Shown piece by piece: positions 9,454 to 18,960 of a stretch of 34,862 nucleotides of DNA; the first letter of the stretch is position 1, and each line of letters opens with the position of its first letter. This stretch comes from Planctomycetota bacterium (lineage in GTDB: Bacteria > Planctomycetota > Planctomycetia > Gemmatales > Gemmataceae). Below the pieces are notes generated by a model. That model did no database searches. It was not told where the DNA came from and saw nothing but the letters and a program-made list of their open reading frames with translations. Where the stretch lies: the NCBI GenBank assembly GCA_021413475.1, contig JAIOQJ010000256.1, positions 1 to 34,862 on the forward strand, written 5' to 3'. The translations under genes were made by a program, and so were the position numbers.

Positions 9454-10536
9454 ATGTCGACGAGTCTTACCATCCCTAAAGGGGGAGCCCTGGATTTTCT
9501 TTCGCTGGGCGCACTAATTCACCGACTTGACCCGGGGATTATCCCGTTCCGCAAGGCGTCGGAGTGCAAGATCCACGTTAGCGGCGGCGAGTTCAACGTC
9601 GCCGCCAACCTGGCGGATTGCTTCCGCCTGAATACGGGAATCGCCTCGGCCATGGTCGATTACCCGATCGGCGATCTCATTGCCGAGCGGGTGCGTGGGA
9701 TGGGCGTGAAGCCTTTCTACAAGCACTTCGCCCACGACGGCGTGACCGGCCCGAACATGGCCACCGTATACAGCGACCAGGGTCTGGGCGTCCGTGCCCC
9801 CATCGTCTTCTACAATCGCTGCAACGAAGCCGCCGCCCGTCTCAAGCCGGGCGACTTCGACTGGAAGACGATCTTCGCGAACGGCGTTCGCTGGTTCCAC
9901 AGCGGCGGCATTTTCGCGGCCCTGTCGCCCACGACTCCCGAAATCATCATCGAGGGGATGAAGGCGGCCAAGGCGGCCGGCGCGGTCACGTCGTTCGACT
10001 TGAACTTCCGCGAAAAGCTCTGGAAAATTTTTGGCGGTCTGGAGCATGCCCAGGAAACCCTGCGGCGGATCGTCGCCCATGTCGATGTGCTGGTCGGAAA
10101 TGAAGAGGATCTGCAAAAAGGCCTCGGCATCCCCGGCCCCGAGGTGACTTCGAAGTCGAAGCTCGATCCCAGCACGTTCTTCGGCATGATGGATCAGGTC
10201 GTCAAAATGCAACCGCAGGTCAAGGTGGTGGCGACCACGCTCCGGGAAGTGCATTCCACGAACCGGCATAGCTGGGGCGCGGTGGCCTGGATGTCCGGCA
10301 AGACTTACATCTCGCCGACCTGCGAACTCGACGTCCACGACCGCATTGGCGGCGGCGACGGCTTCGCGTCCGGCTTCTTCTACGGCCTGCTCTCGGGGGA
10401 AACGCCCGAGGAGGCGGTCAAGATCGGCTTCGCCCACGGTGCCTTGATCACCACGTTCCCTGGCGATACCACGATGGCGACGGTCGAACAGGTGAAAGCG
10501 TTTGCCAAAGGCGGATCGGCGCGAATTCAACGCTGA
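9454..10536 (+). CDS. PfkB-family sugar kinase (possibly 2-dehydro-3-deoxygluconokinase-like)
   Basis: SGGEFNVAANLA near the N-term and DRIGGGDGFASGF near the C-term are PfkB signatures. Confidence 0.85.
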   Translation: MSTSLTIPKGGALDFLSLGALIHRLDPGIIPFRKASECKIHVSGGEFNVAANLADCFRLNTGIASAMVDYPIGDLIAERVRGMGVKPFYKHFAHDGVTGPNMATVYSDQGLGVRAPIVFYNRCNEAAARLKPGDFDWKTIFANGVRWFHSGGIFAALSPTTPEIIIEGMKAAKAAGAVTSFDLNFREKLWKIFGGLEHAQETLRRIVAHVDVLVGNEEDLQKGLGIPGPEVTSKSKLDPSTFFGMMDQVVKMQPQVKVVATTLREVHSTNRHSWGAVAWMSGKTYISPTCELDVHDRIGGGDGFASGFFYGLLSGETPEEAVKIGFAHGALITTFPGDTTMATVEQVKAFAKGGSARIQR

Positions 10537-10646
10537 TCTTTTACGCGAGCCGGCTCGCCAAATCATTTTCTTGTCCGCTTCCCTACATGAATTCGAATTA
10601 GCTTTCAGACGCTAATTTCAAAACGATTCGTAGTGGAGTTTTCGCC

Positions 10647-11924
10647 ATGGTTCGCGCGACAGGTGCCGGGAAAGTGCAAGAACTACCTCGCCAAGGTTTC
10701 GCCCGCATTCTTCGCAAGGGTTTGCTCTTCAATTTCGACATTGAAGGCGATGCCATCAAGAACGAGCATAAGCAGTGGCTGACAGCCAATGTCGTTCCTC
10801 TTCTCACGAATTCCAACCTGACTATCCGGCTTCGCGGCATGGCCAGCCGCTCCGGCTCGGATGCCTTCAACAAGGCCTTATCGGAACGCCGACTCGCGTC
10901 GGTTCGCCAGTTTTTGATCGGGAAGGGTGGAAAATCCGGCCAATTTCAGACCGTGGCGACCGGCGAAGACGATGCCGCCGCCGCCGGCGCGGCGAATGGT
11001 ACCGAGGACGAGAAGTTTCGAGGCGTCGTCGTTACCGTTGTGGGCGCTCCGCGCACCGCCAAAGTCAAATTTGAACAGGTCTTTCCATCGGATAAGGAAA
11101 ATGGCTTCGACACGACGGTCACACCCAACTGGTTGATGGTTCCTCATGAGGGCTTCGGTCGGGAGATTCGCGTCGTCAATGGGATGGGGTTGCGTGTCGT
11201 TAGCCGTAATCCGGCGATTGCGGTGCCGCTGACATTCATCAAATCGCTGCCGCTGACAACCCTCGAGTCCGACGACGAAGTGATTCGGGTTCGAAATCAC
11301 CTTCCTGGTACGACCTTCTTCGACGTGGTGGAAGCCGATGGCTCCGTGCTGGTTTCGCTCGAAGTCGCCGTTTTGCCGAAGCTACAAGTCAAGTCGGCCT
11401 TTCACTACGTGCAACACTCGACGGTCGGAACCCTCACCCGGAACCTGGGCGACGAAAAAAAGATCGTCGAGGATATGAACAAAATCTATTTGGCTCAGGC
11501 GAATATCGAATTCGTGATCTCGCTGGCGCGGAATCTGCCTCTCACCGACGCCTTCGGTAGCGAAATCAATGAATCGACGGTGATGGTCAATGGTAAGACG
11601 GAATGGGAGCAGTTGACGAAAAACCGCCAGGCCGGTGCCCGGTTTAACGTCTTCTTCGTGCGAGAACTCGAGCAAGGGGCCGAGGGGCTGGGACAAGACA
11701 CCGCAGACGCCCTGGCGACCATTGGCGGTGTCGATTGCGTTTTCGAAGATGACGCGGGGAACGATATGGGTGAGACGGTTGCCCACGAGGCCGGGCATTC
11801 ACTGGGATGCCGCCATAACTCGCCGATCACCTCGACCCAGGACATGCTCATGTGGGACACGACGGATCAACGCGGGCGATTTATTCCCAAAGTTCATGCG
11901 GAATTGATGCGGCAGAAGGTGTGA
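10647..11924 (+). CDS. OmpA-like domain fused to a zinc metalloprotease
   Basis: N-term FNFDIEGDAIKNEHKQWL...SRSGSDAFNKALSERRLASVRQFL (OmpA-like); C-term HEAGHSLGCRH (HExxHxxGxxH, metzincin-type). No obvious signal peptide. Confidence 0.75.
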   Translation: MVRATGAGKVQELPRQGFARILRKGLLFNFDIEGDAIKNEHKQWLTANVVPLLTNSNLTIRLRGMASRSGSDAFNKALSERRLASVRQFLIGKGGKSGQFQTVATGEDDAAAAGAANGTEDEKFRGVVVTVVGAPRTAKVKFEQVFPSDKENGFDTTVTPNWLMVPHEGFGREIRVVNGMGLRVVSRNPAIAVPLTFIKSLPLTTLESDDEVIRVRNHLPGTTFFDVVEADGSVLVSLEVAVLPKLQVKSAFHYVQHSTVGTLTRNLGDEKKIVEDMNKIYLAQANIEFVISLARNLPLTDAFGSEINESTVMVNGKTEWEQLTKNRQAGARFNVFFVRELEQGAEGLGQDTADALATIGGVDCVFEDDAGNDMGETVAHEAGHSLGCRHNSPITSTQDMLMWDTTDQRGRFIPKVHAELMRQKV

Positions 11925-11934
11925 TAACGAAACC

Positions 11935-12009
11935 GGCGAGCCAGGTTGCGTAAGCACCTGGAGGACTTGCTTGTCTAGTCCTCCAGGTGCTTACGCAACC
12001 TGGCTCGCC
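11935..12009. repeat. Perfect 33-bp inverted repeat: two head-to-head GGCGAGCCAGG...-family units
   Basis: Left arm 11935-11967 GGCGAGCCAGGTTGCGTAAGCACCTGGAGGACT; right arm 11977-12009 is its exact reverse complement; 9-nt loop. Lies between convergent genes. Confidence 0.95.
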
Positions 12010-12015
12010 AAACCG

Positions 12016-15000
12016 CTACCGCTGGGGCGGAGCCACATCGCGAATCAGCGCACCGCTATCCTCGCTTAATACCAACACCGCAAACCGTTCGATCGCCTGG
12101 CGTTCCGGCGTGTTGACCGAAACGTAGTCGAAGCGGCCGCGGAGATCGGTGTAGCCGTCCTTGTGGAACTTCACCGAACCGTCAGCGAGCTTGGCGTAAA
12201 CTTTCACGTAGACTTTCTGCAACGGCTTGGCCTGGTCGCTGACCACGCGGACCTGGCCGTAATTCTCGGTGAACTTCACTTCCATGGCGTTGGCATAGTA
12301 GGCTGCCGAGTGCGTCTTGCCCGCGGCCACCACTTCTACCAGCACGTTCCGCTTGACCAGATCGTCCGGCAGCGGGATGGCCATCTTGGTCTGACCGTTC
12401 GGCAGCTTGATTTCTCGCGTGAAGTTCGGCCGGATCGACGCGAACTGGCTGCCGGATTGTTGCACGAACGGATTACGGCTGAACAGAAGCTCGACGTCCA
12501 TCAGGTAATAGTTCACCTTCACGGTGTCGAGATTCTGCCAGGTCAATTGAATCGCCTTGTTATCCAGCGTGAACTCGAAGCCCGGTTCGGTCGCGGCCAG
12601 GACTTCCTGCTGCTGGGCCCGATCGAGCGGATCGACAACCTTGGCGACCTTGCCCTCGATCTCGTCGAGTTGAGCGAGAATCGACGCGAAGGTATTCTTC
12701 CAGCGATCGACCGGATAGTTCACATACTTGGCGACGATCGAGCGGGCCTTCTTCGGGTCGTCGTTGAACATTTCCAGATAGGCGGCACAGTAATCGTACT
12801 GCATCTTGGTCGCGATCTTGGCCGGGTTCACCAGGCCGAACATGTTCTCGGCCTCGGTGATGCGATCCTGGAGCAAGAGGTAGTACGTCACCGCCAGGCA
12901 ATCGGCGTCATCCAGTTGCTTCCGATATGAGAGCGTCGTCATCAACTTGTGGTACTGGTTGTTGAACGTGTCGTTGACGATCTGCCGTTTGCGGCCGAGC
13001 GAATGGGCGCGAGCGTTGACCAACGGCTTGTACTCCAGGTGCTCGTACTGATGGCGAGCGACCGGATCGATCTTCAAGAGAATCGATTCGAGCGGTCCAC
13101 CGCACTCGGCGACCAGTTGGTCCGAGTGGAGCAGGAACTGGCTGGCGGTGTTGACATCGCCATGTTGCAGGCCGTACGACCAGAGCGTCGGCTGGAAGAG
13201 ATGCCGTTCGTTGAGGAGCTTGGTCACCACTTCGAAGAAGGGGCGATCCTTCATGCGGAAGGCGATCTTTTCCAGATTCAGGGCCCGGACGTTTTCGCGA
13301 TTGAGGAACGCGAGGACGTCCTCGTCGGTGCCGTTCTGCGAGACGAAGTCCCACGAAGTGGTGTCGAGCTTGGTCGGCTTCTCGACGACTTCGAACGTGA
13401 ACGCCGGGGCGGCGGTGATGAACTGCTCGTTCTTCGCCACTTGCACCGGGAAGTGGCCGTACTTGCCTGCCTTCGGGAAGTAGAAGAGATAATCGACCGT
13501 CTGCGTGCGATACGGTTCGAGATCGAGCAGCACACTACGCGTGAACTGGCCGTTGGCGACCGGGATGGCTCCCACCGGCAGTTGCACGAGGACCGTCAGC
13601 TTCTGCCGTGACGAGGTCGGATTGGTGACCACGACCTGGCAGCCATAGACGGTGTGGACGACGAACTCCGCGGTCACAAACTTATCGTACTTTTCGCCAT
13701 TTTCTTCGCGGAAGCGGTCGCCGTTGCGATAGAAGTTCTGGCTGATCAAAATCGGGATCTGCCCGTTCTTGCCGTCGGCGGGGCGAACCTCTTCATGGAA
13801 GGCGATCATCGGGCTACCGGCCGTGAGCATCATGCGGCTGCCGTCAAACTTCACATCGTGCTTGCCGGCCTCGAAGGGGAGATCGATAACCGAGAGGGCG
13901 AACATCATCTCCGTGAAATTGCGCGAGGCGTCGGCCAGGTTCAGCGACAGGAATGGCGAATTGCGATCGTGTCGGGCGTAGTCGTACCAGAAGTCACCGG
14001 CCGGAATGAGGCCGGCAACCTGCAGTTGGATGACCTTCTTGTAGTAATTGTTCTCCGCCCACTCCTGGGTCGGGTCGAGTTTGCGGAACAGTTGGCGGAC
14101 CGCCTTGCGCTTCTCGATGGCGTCGTCGAAGTACTTCTCATCGGCGAGCACCTTGTTGAGCATCTCGCCTTCTTTACTGTCCGTATCGCTCTTGTCCTTG
14201 TCGCCGCTTTCGGTGGTCTTGCCGCTTTTCTTCGCGTTTTCCCTGCCGGGCCTGGGTGGGGATTTCGCCGACGGGCCGCCCATTCCAGCCGTCGGGACGG
14301 CCATGTCCGCGTTTGGCTTGCTTTCCGCACGGGGATCCGGTGCCTCGCCTGGAACCCTGTCTCTTCTTGCTTCTTCCAGCCGCTTGGTCTGCTCTTCGCG
14401 AATCAGGCCGACGGTCGCGTCGTCACTCTTGAGGCCGCCGGAATCGACGCCGACGTTGAAGAGGAACAATTGCCGATCGAGATTCGGCGGCAGCAGGCGC
14501 AAGAGATCGTTCAGGTGCCGGGCGGCCTTGTCTGGTTCGCCGGCGATCCGCTGGGCCAGGAGCACGCGTTCGACTGAGTTGAGTCGGCCGTATTCCCACG
14601 GCTGCATGAAGCGCGTCACTTCGTCGCCGAGCAGCCAGAAGTCGAGGAACGTCTTGTCCTTCTTGTTGCGCAGGTACGGCTTGATGACGTCAGCGAAGAA
14701 TTGCGGGTCCTTCTTGAAGAGGAAGAAGTGCAACTCGTGACACGCGAACTTCGAGTAAAGGGCGCGTTTCTCTTCCGGCTTCAGTTTCGGCCAGGTGAGG
14801 ATGAAGTTGAACTCGGCCAGGTTGGGATCCTTCGACAGGGTGGAGTAGAAGGAGTAGACTTTAGGCAGGCTGTCGTACATCTGGAACCGGCTGCCGACGA
14901 TATCGGCAATCGCGAAGGCCTGTCCCGATCCGACGACCGAAACCTGCTTCTGCTGGGTGAAATGCTTGCTGGGGTCGAGCCCGTTCTTCAATCGCAGATC

Positions 15001-18000
15001 GACGAATTCAGTCTTCTGTTCAGGGAGGGTGATGCTGCGAACGGTCGTGCTCAGCGGGTCCACGGCGACGATGTGAATCATCGAGTGGCTACCAATTTCC
15101 TTGAGCGCCACCTTGATATTGCCATCCCTGTCCGGAATCAAATTCAGCCCGATAGCCGTGGCCTCAGCGAGAAAATCGAGATTGGAGAATTCACCGGCGG
15201 CACCGGGTTGCCAGCCGTTGCTCGCATCCTGCTGGGGCTTCGGAGGCGCGAGGGGTGCTGCGGGATTGAAGCCGCCGCCTCGGCCGAACTGGTCGCCGCC
15301 GGCGGCGAGCTGCTCGCCCGTCTCGGTCGTGCGCACTGCCCACGGATTGAGCAGAATGCTGGGCCGATCGAGCATGTTGCCGGGATGTTTTTTCTGCCCA
15401 CGGCGATCGAGGACGTAGCGATACTCATCGCCGATGTTCCGGCCGGTCAGGTAGACCGACTCGGCATGACCGGGCAGCACGCCGCCCAGTTCGCTATCGC
15501 GGACTCGCGCCAGATCGGAGAAGACCGGGAACGCCGGCTGATAACGAGTCGCGAAGACATGAACGCGGGCGTACTTGGTCGCGTCACGCAGATGAATGAC
15601 GACGGCATCGGCATCGTTCTTGATCGATTGGATATGCAACGGCTTCAGGCCGGGCATCTGCATGTGCCGGGTGGTGCCGAGCACATGGCCGGTCTGAATG
15701 ACGCCATCGACGACACGGATACGAATCCGCTCACCGTTTCTTTTCTGATACAAATCGTAATCGCCGGCGGTCAGGCCGCGGAGTTCGAGTACGCCATCGT
15801 GGATCGCCAGGGCATCGAATTTGTCGGCCCGGATATTGCTGCCGAGAACTTCGAACAGTGCGAATTCCTCGTGGCTCGCTTTCTCCTGCGTGCCGAGGTA
15901 CGGCAAGGTGATCGCTTCGCCGGGTTGGGCGTGGATCAGTTGACGGAAGGTGTGCCGATCGATCGAAGGCACCCAGGTGTGCGCGGTCCCTTCCGGGCCG
16001 GTCGCGGTGACGCTGACGATTTCCAACAAGGCCCCGAGGTTCACGCGGCCCTGGGCGTCCGTCTTCAACGTGGTGTGGACCTGTTCCTTGAAGTCGCGAT
16101 GCTTGAACGCGAGTTGAATTGGCCGATCGGGCTTGGCTTCGCCGCTGCGGCCGAGGAGTTCGATCGTATAGTTCGCGCCGAATTTGGCGAAGTGGAGATC
16201 CTCGATCTTGTCGGTTCGTTCGATCTCGTTGAGGCCGAACGTGCGCGTGGCGACCAGGTCGACCAGCTTACCGCTGGCGAGGTTCCGCACCTTGGCCGTC
16301 AAGGTGATGCTGAGCGTGTGCAAGCGGGCGGGCACGCGAATCTCGTGGACCGATTCGCGATCCTCGAACAGTTTGAAGTTCGGCACATCGACGGAAGACG
16401 GGATCCCCGAGTGATCGACGGACGTGATCCGCAGGTTCACTTCTTCGAGGAGTTTCAGCGACACGGGGATATTGTTCAAGAAGAGGCCGGGCCGAATGAG
16501 AACCGGCGCGACCTTTTGCGTGATCAAGCTCTCCCGATCGACATGAATACCCGCGGCCAGACGGTACTGTTCCGGTTCATGGTTGATGAAATCGAGCGAC
16601 GCGAAATCGCCGCGGCTGATCACGATCGGCCGCCGACCGGGGGCCGCGGTGAACGGCACGATCACCAGGCCATCCTTGTCGGCCTTGTATTCGATATTGC
16701 TCAGCCAGACGGTCGCGTCGGACACGGGCTTATTCTGGTCGTCGATCACGCGGATCGACTGACCCGCCGTGCCGGTCACTACCAGCGGCCGCAACCGGCC
16801 CTTGCGGATGAGGGCCCGGCTGCTCTTGCCGCTGCCGATGAAATCGATGACGTAGATGCCCGGTTTGTTCAGCCCGGGGAAATCGAATTTTCGGGCCTGC
16901 CGGCTGAGCGGCGGGTCGTCGTACTTGATTGTTCGCTCGCTATTGGCCACCAGGCCGTCGAGATTGATGTCGGTGTCGATTTCCTGCAATCGCGAACGAT
17001 AGAGCGTGCGCGTGTTGATCTCGTAGACTTTTACCAGCATGGTCGAAACGTTCTTGACGAACAGGTCGAGAACAACTGGTTCATCGGCGGCGAAGTCGGT
17101 CTTGTTCGTGAAGGCGAAATCGATGTCGATGCGGTCCTTCAATTGGCGATAGAGTTCCGGCGGCAGTTTCGACGCCCAGGTTTCAGCATCGCCCTGGCCG
17201 AGTTCGATCTTCGTCTCCGCGAACAGGTGCCGCAGGTAAACGTCGTCGATCCAGGTCTCGTAGAACTTCGGCGATTCCGCATCGGCGAAGAAGTGCTTCA
17301 GGTAACTACGCACGAGCGGTTCATCCATGCCGATCCGCGGCAGCAGAGTCAGTGCCGTGAAGTCGGCATTCAAGTCGGCCGGGTGACGCGTGGACTCGAC
17401 CCGTTCGTTGAAGGTCCGGGCCATGTACGACTGGAAGCGGGGGAGCTTGATGTAATTGTTGAAGCGATCGAGGTTGTAGATATCCTGGGCGCGATCGAAG
17501 GCCAAGCGGTGGAACATGACGTGGGCCTTGAGCGCGTTATGCACGGGGTCGAGCCGATCGACGAACTTCTGCAGGCGTTCGAGATAGGCGAGCGTCAACT
17601 TGCGGTCGCGTTTCCAGTCGTCGTCCGCACCGGGTTGCAGTTTGGTGAGGTAAGTTCGGACGAAAGCGTTCTGATTGAGCACGCCCGGCTTCTGCTTGAC
17701 GAGTTCCTCGAGTTGATCGAGCGTCAGTTGAAAATCGATCGGATGCCCGCCGAACTCGCCGGCATGGGGCGAGTTCAGATCATCGACAATCAATTTCACC
17801 AGGTTGGCGATGTCCGGCCGTTGCAACCGCTGAAGCAGAATCCGGCGGCGCTCGTAGGAGAGGGGTTCCGCGGCCAGCCAATCGAGGGCGACGTCTTCGA
17901 AATTCTCCAGATGACGATTGGGGGCCAGCGAGTAGGCCTTGAGCCGTTCTCGGGAAATGATCGCCTGATCCAGCGACGTCGGCAGATTCGGCGCGGTACC

Positions 18001-18378
18001 GACGGTCTCTTTTTGGTGATTGTAGTTCAGGCCGAGACGGCCCTTGAGGTAGTTCAGCGTCTGTTGCGGGTTCTTGTCGTAGGCCAACAGGGCGTGCCGG
18101 GTCTGGATTTCGGTCAGCTTCGCCGTCTGCCCGTGCCGTTGGGCCCACGGCGTGATGAGGGCTTCGATCTTGTCGAATTGCTCGTTGTTCAGGAAGTGCA
18201 GGCAGTGGAAATAATAGTAGTCTTCCGTTCCCGGGATGAGTTGCTTCAGGCTCTCGGCCCGATCCTTGGCCAAGGCGAAATTCTCGATGTAGCGGATGTC
18301 TTGCCCCTGGGAAGTGGAAGTGAGTGCCAAGCCGGCCGCCAGGGTCACCCCTTGCAGCCACCCCATGAACTGTTTCAT
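12016..18378 (-). CDS. Giant secreted/periplasmic alpha-2-macroglobulin-like (MG-domain) protein
   Basis: ~2120 aa from ATG 18378 with signal peptide MKQFMGWLQGVTLAAGLALTSTSQGQ; MG2-like segment (AADEPVVLDLFVKNVSTMLVKVYEINTRTLYR...); charged low-complexity linker. No CGEQ-like thioester motif seen. Confidence 0.65.
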   Translation of the reverse strand: MKQFMGWLQGVTLAAGLALTSTSQGQDIRYIENFALAKDRAESLKQLIPGTEDYYYFHCLHFLNNEQFDKIEALITPWAQRHGQTAKLTEIQTRHALLAYDKNPQQTLNYLKGRLGLNYNHQKETVGTAPNLPTSLDQAIISRERLKAYSLAPNRHLENFEDVALDWLAAEPLSYERRRILLQRLQRPDIANLVKLIVDDLNSPHAGEFGGHPIDFQLTLDQLEELVKQKPGVLNQNAFVRTYLTKLQPGADDDWKRDRKLTLAYLERLQKFVDRLDPVHNALKAHVMFHRLAFDRAQDIYNLDRFNNYIKLPRFQSYMARTFNERVESTRHPADLNADFTALTLLPRIGMDEPLVRSYLKHFFADAESPKFYETWIDDVYLRHLFAETKIELGQGDAETWASKLPPELYRQLKDRIDIDFAFTNKTDFAADEPVVLDLFVKNVSTMLVKVYEINTRTLYRSRLQEIDTDINLDGLVANSERTIKYDDPPLSRQARKFDFPGLNKPGIYVIDFIGSGKSSRALIRKGRLRPLVVTGTAGQSIRVIDDQNKPVSDATVWLSNIEYKADKDGLVIVPFTAAPGRRPIVISRGDFASLDFINHEPEQYRLAAGIHVDRESLITQKVAPVLIRPGLFLNNIPVSLKLLEEVNLRITSVDHSGIPSSVDVPNFKLFEDRESVHEIRVPARLHTLSITLTAKVRNLASGKLVDLVATRTFGLNEIERTDKIEDLHFAKFGANYTIELLGRSGEAKPDRPIQLAFKHRDFKEQVHTTLKTDAQGRVNLGALLEIVSVTATGPEGTAHTWVPSIDRHTFRQLIHAQPGEAITLPYLGTQEKASHEEFALFEVLGSNIRADKFDALAIHDGVLELRGLTAGDYDLYQKRNGERIRIRVVDGVIQTGHVLGTTRHMQMPGLKPLHIQSIKNDADAVVIHLRDATKYARVHVFATRYQPAFPVFSDLARVRDSELGGVLPGHAESVYLTGRNIGDEYRYVLDRRGQKKHPGNMLDRPSILLNPWAVRTTETGEQLAAGGDQFGRGGGFNPAAPLAPPKPQQDASNGWQPGAAGEFSNLDFLAEATAIGLNLIPDRDGNIKVALKEIGSHSMIHIVAVDPLSTTVRSITLPEQKTEFVDLRLKNGLDPSKHFTQQKQVSVVGSGQAFAIADIVGSRFQMYDSLPKVYSFYSTLSKDPNLAEFNFILTWPKLKPEEKRALYSKFACHELHFFLFKKDPQFFADVIKPYLRNKKDKTFLDFWLLGDEVTRFMQPWEYGRLNSVERVLLAQRIAGEPDKAARHLNDLLRLLPPNLDRQLFLFNVGVDSGGLKSDDATVGLIREEQTKRLEEARRDRVPGEAPDPRAESKPNADMAVPTAGMGGPSAKSPPRPGRENAKKSGKTTESGDKDKSDTDSKEGEMLNKVLADEKYFDDAIEKRKAVRQLFRKLDPTQEWAENNYYKKVIQLQVAGLIPAGDFWYDYARHDRNSPFLSLNLADASRNFTEMMFALSVIDLPFEAGKHDVKFDGSRMMLTAGSPMIAFHEEVRPADGKNGQIPILISQNFYRNGDRFREENGEKYDKFVTAEFVVHTVYGCQVVVTNPTSSRQKLTVLVQLPVGAIPVANGQFTRSVLLDLEPYRTQTVDYLFYFPKAGKYGHFPVQVAKNEQFITAAPAFTFEVVEKPTKLDTTSWDFVSQNGTDEDVLAFLNRENVRALNLEKIAFRMKDRPFFEVVTKLLNERHLFQPTLWSYGLQHGDVNTASQFLLHSDQLVAECGGPLESILLKIDPVARHQYEHLEYKPLVNARAHSLGRKRQIVNDTFNNQYHKLMTTLSYRKQLDDADCLAVTYYLLLQDRITEAENMFGLVNPAKIATKMQYDYCAAYLEMFNDDPKKARSIVAKYVNYPVDRWKNTFASILAQLDEIEGKVAKVVDPLDRAQQQEVLAATEPGFEFTLDNKAIQLTWQNLDTVKVNYYLMDVELLFSRNPFVQQSGSQFASIRPNFTREIKLPNGQTKMAIPLPDDLVKRNVLVEVVAAGKTHSAAYYANAMEVKFTENYGQVRVVSDQAKPLQKVYVKVYAKLADGSVKFHKDGYTDLRGRFDYVSVNTPERQAIERFAVLVLSEDSGALIRDVAPPQR

Positions 18379-18526
18379 TGGTTGCCCTCGGAAAGACGTT
18401 GCCAATCGACGTGAAGTTCGCGCGAAGCCACGTGGTTCGCGGAAGAAAAAGAAAGTCGTTAGGTATAAGACGTACCAGAGAGGCCGATGGTTTGGCAAGA
18501 GTTTTATGTAACGGCGCGAATTTGGC

Positions 18527-18597
18527 TGGCGAGCCGGCTCCCGTAAAGCGGCCGGAGTAGTAAATACTCCGGCCGCATTACGGGAGCCGGCTCGCCA
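18527..18597. repeat. 33-bp inverted repeat (one mismatch): two head-to-head GGCGAGCCGGCTCCCGTAA units
   Basis: Arms 18527-18559 and 18565-18597, 5-nt loop. Confidence 0.92.
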
Positions 18598-18600
18598 AAG

Positions 18601-18843
18601 CTATTCCGGCACCGCAATAAAGGCATCTCCGGCCCGGACGACAATCGGCTTCGGAAGATCAACCCAACCGTTTTCGCCGACAGTTGCGTTGGTCAGAAGG
18701 CCCAAGCGTTCACCGGTGAGGGCATCGATCTTGAAAACCGCCACGCGCTGGCCAGAGTCTAGTCCTTCCAAATGAAATCGCGGAATGATGCGATCGTCCG
18801 CGAAACGGAAGGTGAAATGCAGTTCGTGGTGGAGGGGGAGCAT
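18601..18843 (-). CDS. Small hypothetical protein (80 aa)
   Basis: Complete ORF MLPLHHELHFTFRFADDRIIPRFHLEGL...; no antisense competitor; fits between two repeats. Confidence 0.55.
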   Translation of the reverse strand: MLPLHHELHFTFRFADDRIIPRFHLEGLDSGQRVAVFKIDALTGERLGLLTNATVGENGWVDLPKPIVVRAGDAFIAVPE

Positions 18844-18879
18844 GGTGATTTCATAATCTTATGGAACGAGCATCGGCTC

Positions 18880-18936
18880 GTGGCGACAGACCTCTGGTCT
18901 GTCGAAAATTACGACAGACCAGAGGTCTGTCGCCAC
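18880..18936. repeat. Perfect 25-bp inverted repeat of the GTGGCGACAGACCTCTGGTCTGTCG family
   Basis: Left arm 18880-18904, loop AAAATTA, right arm 18912-18936; each arm is itself imperfectly palindromic. Confidence 0.95.
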
Positions 18937-18960
18937 CAGGAGTGAGTGCCCTTCCATAAA

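Noticed and set aside
7640-11798. Long minus-strand ORFs (7640-8683, 9514-10566, 11382-11798)
   Set aside because: Antisense shadows of zwf, the PfkB kinase and the metalloprotease gene.
14701-18414. 1237-aa open frame on the plus strand opposite the giant protein gene
   Set aside because: Its translation is the low-complexity, Arg/Asp/Val-rich mirror expected from antisense of a GC-rich gene; the minus-strand frame has a signal peptide and coherent domains.
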